From the NCBI GenBank assembly GCA_937912175.1, contig CALDOU010000034.1, forward strand, positions 1 through 53,006: DNA of 53,006 nt, given 5' to 3'. Origin of the DNA: an uncultured Clostridia bacterium (lineage in GTDB: Bacteria; Bacillota; Clostridia; Oscillospirales; Acutalibacteraceae). Below, piece by piece: positions 34,195 to 42,448 of the stretch. Made by a program: the position numbers and the translations under genes. Below the pieces are notes generated by a model. It was given only the letters and a program-made list of their open reading frames with translations. It was not told where the DNA came from and ran no database searches. The number at the start of each line of letters is the position of its first letter. Position 1 is the first letter of the stretch.

Positions 34195-35586
34195 TTGAAA
34201 AGGACAAAATTGAGGTCAATAACCATTTATATAATTATATTCATGTTTTTTGCCGGAATAAGTTTTTTTATTTTTGAATTTGTAACAAAATCGAATTCAT
34301 GGGCGTTTTCACCTATTAACAGGCACCTTTCGGAAAATTCGATGTCCGGTGGAAAAATATTGGATGTGAATGATGTCATATTGGCGCAAACTTTAGATGG
34401 TAAACGAGTATACAATGAAGACGAAAATATAAGAAAAGCTATGCTTCATACTGTTGGCGACGGTTCTGTTTTAATACCCACCTCCGTACAAAGCCGATAT
34501 AGCACCGAACTTTTTGGGTACAATCCCATAACCGGTTTTGGCGCACCTAAAATATTGAACATGAGTCAAAATATAAAGCTAACTCTCGACAGTAAAGTTT
34601 GCGGTGTTGTTTCAAAAAGCTTTAAAGATAAAAAAGGCGCTGCAATAGCTTATAACTATTTAACCGGAGAAGTGCTTTGCATGGTGAGTTTACCGACATA
34701 TGATGTAAACAACCGCCCGGATTTGTCGAAGGAAGATAGTGAAAAATATGATGGAGTATATATTAACAGAGCTATTTCGTCATCTTTTACTCCCGGTTCA
34801 ATATTTAAAATTTTTACTACTGCCGCAGGACTTGATTTAATAGGCGATGTGGAAAGACGTACTTTTAACTGCAACAAGGTAAAAATTGTTGACGGCGAAA
34901 AAGTAACGTGTATGAGTAAGCATGGAGATATAGACTTAAAAAACGCACTTTCAAAATCATGTGATATAGTTTTTAGTGATATTGCAATTGAACTCGGAAA
35001 AGTAAAAATGAAATCAAAAATGGAAGAATTTGGGTTTAATCAGCCTCAGTATTTAGACGGAATTGAAATTGCTCATAGTGAATATGATGTTGATAATGCT
35101 TCAAAAGCGGATTTGGGTTGGTCCGGAATCGGACAGTACACAGATAAAGTAAATCCTTTACATATGTTGAGGGTAATGGGGGCAATCGCAAATCAAGGTA
35201 CTCCGATCGAACCAAAAATTATAAAATCGGTATCTTCGGATTTATCTTTTTCTTCTATAATTCCTCCCAAAAAATCCAGCAAACAACTGATGAACTTTGC
35301 TACTGCAAATAAACTTAAAGAAATGATGCGTTATACCATGAAAAATCAATATGGCGATTCACTTTTTGGGGGCATTCCAATGTGTGCAAAAACAGGTACG
35401 GCCGAAGTGGGAGAGGGCAAATTACCTCATGGTTGGATGGTCGGATTTTCGTATGATAAAAATTTTCCTGTGGCTTTTTCCGTTGTAGTGGAAAATGGCG
35501 ATTTCGGAATAAAATCAGCCGGCCCAATTGCTTCAATTTTAGTTAAAAATTTGCATGAAAATTTTTCGGCTAATAAATATGTTTAA
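34195..35586 (+). CDS. Class B penicillin-binding protein (PbpA-like transpeptidase)
   Basis: 463 residues. An N-terminal membrane helix (about 8-28) anchors a short linker and the transpeptidase domain. Active-site motifs: SFTPGSIFKI (Ser and Lys of SxxK, about 200-207), SKSCDIVF, where SxN reads SCD (about 262), and AKTGTAEVGEG (KTG, about 399). The compact N-terminal region without pedestal repeats matches the PbpA proteins encoded next to RodA in Gram-positives. It cross-links strands made by the FHA-RodA protein. TTG 34195 is preferred: GGGGG at 34181-34185 is well spaced, and ATG 34188 is out of frame. Confidence 0.9.
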   Translation: MKRTKLRSITIYIIIFMFFAGISFFIFEFVTKSNSWAFSPINRHLSENSMSGGKILDVNDVILAQTLDGKRVYNEDENIRKAMLHTVGDGSVLIPTSVQSRYSTELFGYNPITGFGAPKILNMSQNIKLTLDSKVCGVVSKSFKDKKGAAIAYNYLTGEVLCMVSLPTYDVNNRPDLSKEDSEKYDGVYINRAISSSFTPGSIFKIFTTAAGLDLIGDVERRTFNCNKVKIVDGEKVTCMSKHGDIDLKNALSKSCDIVFSDIAIELGKVKMKSKMEEFGFNQPQYLDGIEIAHSEYDVDNASKADLGWSGIGQYTDKVNPLHMLRVMGAIANQGTPIEPKIIKSVSSDLSFSSIIPPKKSSKQLMNFATANKLKEMMRYTMKNQYGDSLFGGIPMCAKTGTAEVGEGKLPHGWMVGFSYDKNFPVAFSVVVENGDFGIKSAGPIASILVKNLHENFSANKYV

Positions 35587-35620
35587 GAAATGAGTGTAAT
35601 TTAACAAAGGGGTAAAACAC

Positions 35621-36160
35621 ATGAAAAATGAAATAATAACTCAAAGGTTGGTTCTTCGCCCCTGGAAAGAAACTGATGCAGAGAGTTTATATGAATATGC
35701 AAAAGATCCGTCTGTTGGGCCTGTCGCAGGATGGCCGGTTCATACAAGTGTTGAAAATAGCCTTGATATTATCAAAAATGTGCTATCTGCGGATGAAACA
35801 TATGCGGTATGTTTAAAAAAAGATAATTGTGCCATTGGAAGTATAAGTTTAGTGTCTCCTCGTACAACGGCAAGTGCTACTGAAGTTGAAGTGGGATTTT
35901 GGATTGGTGTGCCGTTTTGGGGAAACGGATATATCCCGGAAGCAGTACGGGCATTGCAAAAGCACGCTTTTGAAGACTTGGGCTATACTGCAATGTGGTC
36001 GGGTTATTATGATGGAAACGAGAAATCCAAACGTTGTCAAGAAAAATGCGGTTTTAAATTTCATCATACCGATGAAAATAAACCTTGTGTTTTAATGGGA
36101 GATGTCAGAACTGAACATTTTACTTATATTACAAAAGAGGAATGGCAAAAAAATAATTAA
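35621..36160 (+). CDS. GNAT acetyltransferase, RimJ/RimL type
   Basis: 179 residues. It opens ITQRLVLRPWKETDAESLYEYA, the standard RimJ/RimL start, and has the acetyl-CoA region VEVGFWIGVPFWGNGYIPEAVRALQKHAF (about 88-116) including the GxGxI-like turn, then GNEKSKRCQEKCGF (about 128-141). It acetylates an amine on a protein N-terminus, small molecule or antibiotic; the substrate cannot be told. It begins 34 bases after the PBP gene behind AAAGGGG and may share its transcript. Confidence 0.87.
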   Translation: MKNEIITQRLVLRPWKETDAESLYEYAKDPSVGPVAGWPVHTSVENSLDIIKNVLSADETYAVCLKKDNCAIGSISLVSPRTTASATEVEVGFWIGVPFWGNGYIPEAVRALQKHAFEDLGYTAMWSGYYDGNEKSKRCQEKCGFKFHHTDENKPCVLMGDVRTEHFTYITKEEWQKNN

Positions 36161-36286
36161 ATCCGTCGTATTACGCACTATATATTGAATTGGCTGTAAA
36201 TGACTTTGCTGTATTTTTGTTTAATGAATTGAAAAATTATTGATGGTTTTTGATTAATGTAGTGAAATTGTTTTTATTTAAAAAAC

Positions 36287-36315
36287 TTGACTAATTTGTT
36301 TATTTGAGATAGCAT
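36287..36315 (+). promoter_or_regulatory. Promoter for the ABC transporter pair
   Basis: TTGACT 36287-36292, 17-base spacer, TAGCAT 36310-36315. It lies in the 190-base gap before the ATPase gene, in which nothing else was seen. Confidence 0.55.
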
Positions 36316-36353
36316 AATCATTGAAAAGATATTTTATTTAAGGAGGATGTTTT

Positions 36354-37259
36354 ATGAGTGAATATGTATTGGAAACGCAGGACCTTACTAAAACTTATAA
36401 GCGTAAAAACGCTGTAGATCATGTAAACCTTAAAATTCGTAAAGGCGATATTTATGGATTTATCGGTAAAAATGGTGCGGGAAAAACAACCACAATTAAA
36501 ATGATTGTCGGTTTGAATAATCCCACATCCGGCAGTTTTAAACTTTTCGGAAGTGAAAACGTTCAAGACGGACGTAAAAAAATAGGTACCGTTATTGAAA
36601 ACCCTGCTATTTATCCTTATTTAAGCGCAAGACAAAATATTGAAGTTCAGCGTATATTAAAAGGGGTAAAAGATAAAAGTGTTACCGATGACCTTTTGAA
36701 TATTGTTGGACTGAGTGATACAGGTAGAAAAAAAGCTAAAAATTTTTCTTTGGGAATGAAACAAAGACTGGGAATAGCGTTATCTTTGGTGGGCGATCCC
36801 GAATTTTTACTTTTGGATGAACCTATTAACGGTCTTGACCCAACAGGTATTAAGGATATAAGAGAGCTGATTTTGAAATTAAATAAGGAAGCGGGAATTA
36901 CAATTTTAATTTCCAGCCATATTTTAGGTGAATTGGCAAAAATATCCACTGCTTATGGAGTAATTTCCGATGGTGCTCTGATTGATCAGTTTACCTCAGA
37001 GGAGTTAAGAGAAAAAGTTAAGCCTTCCATTAAAATAATTGTTAATGACCCTGAAAAAGCGGTTGATGTACTTAAAAATCAATTGGGAATAAACGATTTG
37101 GATTGCAAAGATAATTGCATATATATTTATGAACAACTTGATAAGTTAGTTGAGATAAATAATGTCATGGAGAAAAATGAAGTAATAGTTCAATTTTTGA
37201 GTAAAGAAGAAGGGGACTATGAAAATTACTTTATTAAATTAATGGAAGGGGAGAAATAA
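36354..37259 (+). CDS. ABC transporter ATP-binding protein, BcrA/LanF type
   Basis: 301 residues. Walker A GKNGAGKTTT (about 38-47), signature SLGMKQRLG (about 132-140), Walker B FLLLDEPINGLDP (about 150-162) and the switch His in ISSHILGEL (about 187). The SLGMKQR signature and the roughly 75-residue C-terminal extension are typical of bacitracin-resistance and lantibiotic-immunity exporters. The partner permease follows with a 2-base gap. AAGGAGG precedes ATG 36354. No two-component genes adjoin, so the inducer is unknown. Confidence 0.9.
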   Translation: MSEYVLETQDLTKTYKRKNAVDHVNLKIRKGDIYGFIGKNGAGKTTTIKMIVGLNNPTSGSFKLFGSENVQDGRKKIGTVIENPAIYPYLSARQNIEVQRILKGVKDKSVTDDLLNIVGLSDTGRKKAKNFSLGMKQRLGIALSLVGDPEFLLLDEPINGLDPTGIKDIRELILKLNKEAGITILISSHILGELAKISTAYGVISDGALIDQFTSEELREKVKPSIKIIVNDPEKAVDVLKNQLGINDLDCKDNCIYIYEQLDKLVEINNVMEKNEVIVQFLSKEEGDYENYFIKLMEGEK

Positions 37260-37261
37260 TA

Positions 37262-38041
37262 ATGATTAATTTGTTGAAATCCGATTTTTATAAATTATTC
37301 AGGATTAAATCGTTTTATATTTGTGGAATTTTGGCGTCATTATTATCTGTTTTGGGCGTTATATTACTTAATACAGCAATAAATTCAGAATTGGGAATAA
37401 ATGCTTCAGTGCTTGGATATGACGGAATTTTCGCTTTGGTTACCGGTACCGGACAAGCAACGTTATTTATTACAATTATGAATTCGATTTTTATTCCAAG
37501 TGAATTTTCTCACGGAACTATTAAAAATATTGCTTCCAGAGGAATTGAAAGATATCAAATTTACTTATCCAAAATAATTATTGGAATTTTTGTTTCCGTT
37601 ACTTATATTATTCTTTGCGCCGGATGTTCTTTTACAATGGGAAGCATAATGTGGGGAACAGGAGAACTTACAAGAAGCACCTATTTGGATATTTTTAAGA
37701 TGTTAGGGTTGTTTTTAGTTGCAGAAATCGCTCTTCAATCTCTCTTTATGATGTTTGGATTTATGATAAGACACACCGGAGGGACTGCTTTTACAAATTT
37801 AGGAATAACCATATTGTTCCCTTCACTTATTATTCCGGTAGTTAACTTTGGACTTAAAGAATGGTGTAAATTAGAAAATTTTGATATAGCAAAATATTGG
37901 CCTTCAACTTATCTTACAAAATACCTTTCTTTAAGTATTATGCAAGAAGATATTAATGTTGGTCTGATTGTTTCAGGAGCGTTTATCGTAGCCTCTATTG
38001 CTTTGGGAATTTTCTCTTTCTATAGAAGAGATGTAAAATAA
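37262..38041 (+). CDS. ABC-2 type transporter permease
   Basis: 259 residues with six hydrophobic segments (about 18-38, 55-80, 103-133, 147-175, 178-200 and 230-250). It opens MINLLKSDFYKLFRIKSFYI, the usual start of immunity-type permeases (amphipathic helix then membrane helix), and includes FIPSEFSHGTIKNIASRG (about 76-93), the cytoplasmic coupling element. With the preceding ATPase it would form an exporter for a hydrophobic peptide or lipid-active antibiotic (inference). Confidence 0.85.
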   Translation: MINLLKSDFYKLFRIKSFYICGILASLLSVLGVILLNTAINSELGINASVLGYDGIFALVTGTGQATLFITIMNSIFIPSEFSHGTIKNIASRGIERYQIYLSKIIIGIFVSVTYIILCAGCSFTMGSIMWGTGELTRSTYLDIFKMLGLFLVAEIALQSLFMMFGFMIRHTGGTAFTNLGITILFPSLIIPVVNFGLKEWCKLENFDIAKYWPSTYLTKYLSLSIMQEDINVGLIVSGAFIVASIALGIFSFYRRDVK

Positions 38042-38061
38042 TAAAATTAAATTGAATTTTG

Positions 38062-38097
38062 AAATCCGATATTCGATGGTGAATATCGGATTTTTGT
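38062..38097 (+). terminator. Terminator after the ABC transporter genes
   Basis: AAATCCGATATTC (38062-38074) pairs with GAATATCGGATTT (38081-38093), followed by TTTTGT. Confidence 0.9.
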
Positions 38098-38205
38098 ATA
38101 AATAACTGTTAGATTTAAAAACCAAAGATAAAAATGAAAATGGATTGTAAAGCTTGATAGTAGCCAATTAGAGTAAATTAGTATCTGGTGTGAGTACCAT
38201 ATAAA

Positions 38206-38250
38206 TAAAAAGCGAGTTGTAATAGCGTATAGTACCTATTACAACTCGCT
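38206..38250 (-). terminator. Terminator downstream of the calpain-like remnant
   Basis: A perfect 15-bp stem, 38211-38225 with 38236-38250, over a 10-base loop. Read on the minus strand it is followed by TTTTTATTTAT. Confidence 0.85.
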
Positions 38251-38269
38251 GATTTGTTTTGTTTTAACT

Positions 38270-39038
38270 TTATACATCTGACAATATAATATTATCGAAC
38301 TCTTTATTAAAGTCATCTAGTGATAAATGGAATATTCCTTTATCTCCAACTGAATTCATAGTATCGTGGAGTTTTACTATCCAAGTACCGCCTTTAGCAT
38401 ATACATCTATTACTGAAATAGCGTGTCCTGAGAAAACCATAAAGTTTTTGCCGGTTTCGGGGTCTGTGTATTTACTGCTTTTTCTTTCAGCTTCCGCATT
38501 ATCTTTTCGACCTTTAAAAACATTAATTATTGATTTACCTTTAAGTGAGCTTAAATATTTTAATGTGGAATCTTTATCTAATGGAACCGGCTCAACTTTA
38601 ACTGTCTCACCGGTTAAAGTGGCCATTGCTATGCTGTTATAGATACCTTCAGCATACTTTGCAATTAATGTTTCTGAACCGGTTATGCCTTTTACTTCCG
38701 GAAATGGACAGCTTCCTTTCGGCGCTCCCCAATGCATTGGTAATATATTTTGTTTTTTGCTTAATTCTTTACATTCATGATTTAAATGTATGCCCCATGC
38801 ATGTTCAATCATAAGAGGCCATAATTCTGTTCCTTTTCGTTCTATTCCAGATGCTACCAAATCTTTGCATGAAACTTTATAATAATGTTTTGATGGTTTA
38901 CATCTTAAAACAGATTGTGATTTGTTCATAGATCCTAAACGCATCCAAAGTTTTACGTTCAAGATCTCGTATCTCTTTTCCTTGATAAATTACTGTATAA
39001 ATTAAAATAAAGATTATTAAAAGTAAAAATATTTGCAT
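38270..39038 (-). pseudogene. Probable broken calpain-like cysteine peptidase gene
   Basis: The 3' frame (up to 38962, about 230 residues) resembles the C-terminal half of a calpain/papain-type domain: ELWPLMIEHAWG, a TLTGET segment and SGHAISVIDVYAKGG (possible catalytic His), ending FHLSLDDFNKEFDNIIL. That frame has a stop 27 bases before TTG 38962 and no ribosome binding site. A well-placed site (GGAGG, complement of 39047-39051) instead serves ATG 39038, which opens a 46-residue frame with a membrane helix (MQIFLLLIIFILIYTVIY) that ends at 38898 in another frame. A frameshift near 38960 would join the two, but the Cys-bearing N-terminal subdomain would still be missing. The calpain assignment is tentative; two separate small genes or a sequencing error are alternatives. 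Confidence 0.45.
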
Positions 39039-39079
39039 TTTCATTTCCTCCAAAAAATTTTTTCAAGACAAAGCAAAAT

Positions 39080-39099
39080 AGACACCTCAAAAGATGTCT
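39080..39099 (-). terminator. Weak terminator after the CYTH gene
   Basis: On the minus strand AGACATCT pairs with AGGTGTCT over a 4-base loop (one mismatch), followed by ATTTTGCTTT. Modest support. Confidence 0.4.
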
Positions 39100-39152
39100 A
39101 AATGTAATCTTGTAGGATATTAAATTTGGCCCTTAAAAACAGAGTGTTTTTT

Positions 39153-39722
39153 CTATGCCTGCTTACGTTTTAAAATATTATACGCATAGCCTTTGTAGTC
39201 AGCAGGGCCAACTTTTGCGCCTATTTCTACAAGCATTTCGTTTAAAAGAGTTTTTACTTCATCTATTTTATCACTCTTGCCTTTATATTCTATTTCAATA
39301 TAAACGCCTAAATCTTTAACGTTGTCTATTGCTATTTCACAGCTTTTATATAAAAAACATCTCCTGAGCTTATCCACGACTATAAACGGGACAAAATTAG
39401 TGCCAAATCCGAATTTTTTCAAATATACGGACATTTCTTCTTTTGAGTTTATATCGTACTCTTCTTCCTCACAATACGTACAAATTTCTGCATCTTCCGG
39501 AAGCCAATGTTTATAATTAAAACTCAAATTCCCATTTTCTTCTCTTATCCTAATCCATTTTGTTACGTGATCTGGATTTTTGAAAAAACTGTCTTTCGGA
39601 TTATCGTAATAAGTATCAATTTGATGTTTATCTTTTACAGACACAATGCCTTTTTCTTCAAAAAATTTCATGACCTCTTCTTTATTAAAAAGTTCATTAC
39701 GTATCTCGATTTCTTTGCTCAT
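39153..39722 (-). CDS. CYTH-domain protein (class IV adenylate cyclase / triphosphatase family)
   Basis: 189 residues. The CYTH (triphosphate tunnel) pattern is visible: an N-terminal EIEIR near residue 4, alternating charged strands TKWIRIREENG and SFNYKHW, EICTYCEEEEYD, and a late VYIEIEYKG. A final KVGPADYKGYAYNIL helix resembles the end of class IV adenylate cyclase-like proteins. Family members hydrolyse thiamine triphosphate or polyphosphate, or make cAMP; which one applies here is unknown. ATG 39722 (MSKEIEIR) is chosen since the fold begins there; the frame runs 20 residues further upstream without a better site. Confidence 0.8.
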   Translation of the reverse strand: MSKEIEIRNELFNKEEVMKFFEEKGIVSVKDKHQIDTYYDNPKDSFFKNPDHVTKWIRIREENGNLSFNYKHWLPEDAEICTYCEEEEYDINSKEEMSVYLKKFGFGTNFVPFIVVDKLRRCFLYKSCEIAIDNVKDLGVYIEIEYKGKSDKIDEVKTLLNEMLVEIGAKVGPADYKGYAYNILKRKQA

Positions 39723-39825
39723 AACTATTTTCTCTTTCGATATATTATATTTATAAGAACCACAAGTTAGTTTACAACACATTATGGAATATTGTCAAGT
39801 ACTCAACAATAGTTTTAATGAAATG

Positions 39826-39848
39826 AAAAAAGCCCCCAGAAGTGGGGG
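39826..39848 (-). terminator. Terminator after tRNA-Asn
   Basis: On the minus strand CCCCCA, CTTC loop, TGGGGG, then CTTTTTT, six bases after the tRNA CCA end. Confidence 0.85.
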
Positions 39849-39853
39849 TTAAG

Positions 39854-39929
39854 TGGCTCCCCCTGTTGGACTCGAACCAACGACCCTGCGGTTAACAGCC
39901 GCATGCTCTACCGACTGAGCTAAGGAGGA
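39854..39929 (-). tRNA. tRNA-Asn (anticodon GTT)
   Basis: Full cloverleaf on the minus strand: acceptor TCCTCCT pairs with AGGGGGA (one T-G), D-loop AGCTCAGTCGGTAGAGC, anticodon loop CTGTTAA, T-loop GGTTCGAGTCC and an encoded CCA at 39854-39856. Confidence 0.97.
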
Positions 39930-39961
39930 ATATAAATTTTGAAACATCGCTTACAGTATTA

Positions 39962-39989
39962 ATTATAACCACTTTGAAAAGTATGTCAA
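39962..39989 (-). promoter_or_regulatory. Promoter for tRNA-Asn
   Basis: On the minus strand TTGACA (complement of 39984-39989), 16-base spacer, TATAAT (complement of 39962-39967). Each tRNA of the pair thus has its own consensus promoter. Confidence 0.8.
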
Positions 39990-40014
39990 GTATATTTTCA
40001 AAAAAATATACTAA

Positions 40015-40089
40015 TGGTGACTCGTATGGGATTCGAACCCATGTTACCGGCGTGAGAGGCCAGTGTCTTAACCGCTTGACCAACGAGCC
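40015..40089 (-). tRNA. tRNA-Glu (anticodon CTC)
   Basis: Minus-strand cloverleaf: acceptor GGCTCGT with ACGAGTC, anticodon loop CTCTCAC (CTC, reading GAG), T-loop GGTTCGAATCC, encoded CCA at 40015-40017. The CTC anticodon is the minor Glu isoacceptor; an AT-rich genome mostly needs TTC. Confidence 0.95.
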
Positions 40090-40101
40090 ACATTAATTTT
40101 T

Positions 40102-40130
40102 ATTATACTATTTTGCTAGTAATAAATCAA
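40102..40130 (-). promoter_or_regulatory. Promoter for tRNA-Glu
   Basis: On the minus strand TTGATT (complement of 40125-40130), 17-base spacer, TATAAT (complement of 40102-40107). Confidence 0.75.
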
Positions 40131-40290
40131 TACTATTTTATTATATTGATTTTAATGAGTGTTTATTCAAATGCTTTTATTAAAGTTATAAATTGTATTT
40201 GATATTTGCTTTTGAATATTTTCATTGATTGATTAATAAACATAGTATAAACAAAACTATTTTTTATATAATAAACGGGAGGTTCGAATT

Positions 40291-41445
40291 TTGAACGCCG
40301 TATTAAAAAAAAAGATTGTAAATATTTCTTCCGATACCTTAGCAATATTTACCTTGATTTCTGCTTCTGTGTGTATAGGGCTGAAAACAAAAAGTTATTT
40401 TCCTTTAAATACGGAAAAAATAAATATGTTTGCGGCGACCTATTTTTTTTATAAAAGTAATTTCAAGCCACTGGCATTTTCAAAAAATATTTTTGACAAT
40501 AACTCGGAAAAAATAAATATAAAAGATTTTTATGGTAACAATAATAAAGAGACAAATTTTTCTGTTAATTCAAACGCCTATTCTCCGAGTAACATTAAAT
40601 TGCCTGATTTTAAAGGCGATTCCGATAATAATTCGGAATATCATTCTCCGGATGAAGCAAAGTATAAAATAATAGAAACCAATATCGGCGCCGGCGGAAC
40701 AAAATTTGAAAATTTTTATTTAAAAAATATAACGGGCCAGGATATTGATATTCAAGCTGAACTTAATAAAGCTCCGGAAATCAACATAACTAATACCAAA
40801 GAGCCTCAGGTTTTAATTTTTCACACTCATACATCAGAATCATACATGAAAAAAGACGACGGCTTTTTTTATGAAAGTTTTTATCCGCGCTCTCTTGATA
40901 ATGAAAAAAATGTAACTCGTGTGGGTAGAGAGATTGTTGAAAAATTAAAAGAAAATGGTATAAATGCTATTCATGACACTACCTATCACGATAATCCTTC
41001 ATATAACGGGTCTTATTCACGCTCAGCCAAAACAATTAAAGAGAATTTGGAAAAATATCCTTCAATTCAAGTTGTAATAGATATACATCGTGACAGTATG
41101 GGTTCCAAAGAGCAGGGAAAAGTTAAACCAACTTTTAAATATAAAGATAAAAAAGCCGCACAGTTGATGATAATTTCAGGGTGTGATCCGGACAAAAGCT
41201 TAGGATTTCCAAATTGGGAGAAAAATTTACGTTTAGCTTTAAGAATACAAAAATGTTGTGAAACTTTATTCCCGGGAATAACTCGTCCTTTGAATTTTTC
41301 TAAAGTAAAATATAATGAGCATCTTACCCCGGGTTCGCTTTTAATAGAAATAGGGAGTGACGCAAATACCCTTGAAGAAGCGGTTAATACCGGTGCTATG
41401 CTCGGAGAGGCTTTGTCGCAAGTTTTGAATGGTTTGAAAAAATAA
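40291..41445 (+). CDS. spoIIP: Stage II sporulation protein P
   Basis: 384 residues. An N-terminal membrane helix (about 10-30) and a low-complexity linker rich in Asn and Ser precede the SpoIIP amidase/endopeptidase domain (about 160-380). It contains VLIFHTHTSESY (metal-site His and Glu, about 171-182), DTTYHDNPSYNGSYSRSAKTI (about 229-249) and VIDIHRDSMG (about 264-273). With SpoIID and SpoIIM it degrades septal peptidoglycan to drive forespore engulfment, so the organism probably sporulates. TTG 40291 follows GGGAGG. A CATAGTATA at 40241-40249 resembles the -10 of mother-cell sigma factors, but no matching -35 was found. Confidence 0.95.
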   Translation: MNAVLKKKIVNISSDTLAIFTLISASVCIGLKTKSYFPLNTEKINMFAATYFFYKSNFKPLAFSKNIFDNNSEKINIKDFYGNNNKETNFSVNSNAYSPSNIKLPDFKGDSDNNSEYHSPDEAKYKIIETNIGAGGTKFENFYLKNITGQDIDIQAELNKAPEINITNTKEPQVLIFHTHTSESYMKKDDGFFYESFYPRSLDNEKNVTRVGREIVEKLKENGINAIHDTTYHDNPSYNGSYSRSAKTIKENLEKYPSIQVVIDIHRDSMGSKEQGKVKPTFKYKDKKAAQLMIISGCDPDKSLGFPNWEKNLRLALRIQKCCETLFPGITRPLNFSKVKYNEHLTPGSLLIEIGSDANTLEEAVNTGAMLGEALSQVLNGLKK

Positions 41446-41472
41446 AGATTTAAAAAATAAAGAGGAATAAAT

Positions 41473-41697
41473 ATGATTGACAAAAAATCCGGCAAATGTT
41501 TTTTAACTTCTATGATGGCAACTTTTTACGTTTTATCATTGATATTGGGATTTATTTATGTAGAAAAAAACGCAAGGAATGTAATACTCGAAGACAGCCC
41601 TCCTTTTTTGGTATATAAACGAAATAATTTTAAATTTGAATTTTTAAAAATTCATTTTATGGGTAAAGATTATACTTTAATTTTTGACAAAAAATGA
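41473..41697 (+). CDS. Small single-helix membrane protein downstream of spoIIP
   Basis: 74 residues: a short basic cytoplasmic start, one membrane helix (about 12-30, MMATFYVLSLILGFIYV), then about 44 polar residues that would lie outside. No catalytic motif is seen and I do not recognise a family. It starts 27 bases after spoIIP behind AGAGGAA, so it is probably cotranscribed and might act in the mother cell, but this rests on position alone. Confidence 0.6.
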   Translation: MIDKKSGKCFLTSMMATFYVLSLILGFIYVEKNARNVILEDSPPFLVYKRNNFKFEFLKIHFMGKDYTLIFDKK

Positions 41698-41703
41698 TAT
41701 AAT
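41695..41703 (+). promoter_or_regulatory. Extended -10 promoter before the NQ-rich protein gene
   Basis: TGATATAAT at 41695-41703, overlapping the 3' end of the previous ORF; no good -35 at the right distance (TTGACA at 41684 is too close). Confidence 0.4.
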
Positions 41704-41763
41704 TAATCTGTGCGTTAATGGATATTGTTTGAAGATAAAATATATTTTGGAAGGAAATTGACA

Positions 41764-42435
41764 ATGAAAATTTCAAAGTTCAAAATAAATATTTTCATTA
41801 TGACGGTTTTGCCATTTCTATGTCTTGGGCTATGCGGTTTAGAAGTTGGAGCGGTGGAAGAGTCTGCCCCAAAAACTTCTCAGTCGGATAACGAAACAAA
41901 ATCACCTTCCAAAAAAGATAGTTTAAAAAACAGTGCTTTGTCTACCGCTACCAAAAAGAAAGAATCTACACCTTCTGTTGAAAATAAACCTACGGCGGAA
42001 AACAATACTGTAAGTCAAAATCAAAATCAAAGCCAGAATCAAAATTCGGAAAATAATACAAATGCTCAAAATGATGGGCCTATAGTTTCAGAAGATCAAG
42101 AAAAAAAAGAAAAAAGTCAAAAAAATAAAAACACACAAAAAAGCATCGATTCGACTGAAGAAAAAAAAGCCGAAGAAGAAAAAGTGGAATTTAATCTTCC
42201 GAGTGTGACTGAAGAAGAAGTTAACGATACTTCCAATATAAGCGACCCCATTCCTTCTCAAGAAGGTAAACCCAGTGTTTTAAGAACGGTTATTTCTTGG
42301 GCGCTTATAGCGGTTGGCATTATTTTAATTCTGAAAGTTTTAATAAATAATTTTAAAATTTCCAAAGATAATAAATTTAATTATAAAGGTAAACATCATT
42401 TTAAAAATCGTAAATATAATTTAAAGTATAAATAG
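41764..42435 (+). CDS. Exported protein with Asn/Gln/Lys/Glu-rich linker and C-terminal membrane helix
   Basis: 223 residues. The signal peptide (about 1-30, MKISKFKINIFIMTVLPF...) leads into roughly 130 residues of low complexity with Ser/Thr/Lys, then a short NQNQNQSQNQN run, then Lys/Glu. A membrane helix (about 178-200) and a basic tail of about 22 residues end it. The layout of signal, disordered stalk, helix and basic tail suggests a membrane-anchored outside stalk; no LPXTG-like motif is seen. Family not recognised. ATG 41764 is chosen because AAGGAA sits before it and it starts the signal peptide. murC follows 13 bases after the stop. Confidence 0.65.
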   Translation: MKISKFKINIFIMTVLPFLCLGLCGLEVGAVEESAPKTSQSDNETKSPSKKDSLKNSALSTATKKKESTPSVENKPTAENNTVSQNQNQSQNQNSENNTNAQNDGPIVSEDQEKKEKSQKNKNTQKSIDSTEEKKAEEEKVEFNLPSVTEEEVNDTSNISDPIPSQEGKPSVLRTVISWALIAVGIILILKVLINNFKISKDNKFNYKGKHHFKNRKYNLKYK

Positions 42436-42448
42436 GGGAGAAATCTTA

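Noticed and set aside
39892..40083. Minus-strand ORF over the two tRNA genes
   Set aside because: It reads through tRNA-Glu and into tRNA-Asn, which are firmly identified by cloverleaf structure.
40213..40249. Sporulation sigma-factor promoter before spoIIP
   Set aside because: CATAGTATA resembles a SigE/SigK -10, but the only upstream -35-like element is 20-22 bases away, outside the usual spacing, so it is mentioned only in the gene entry.
42015..42060. CAAAAT-type short repeats taken as a CRISPR or regulatory array
   Set aside because: They are in-frame Asn-Gln codons within a low-complexity linker of a coding sequence.
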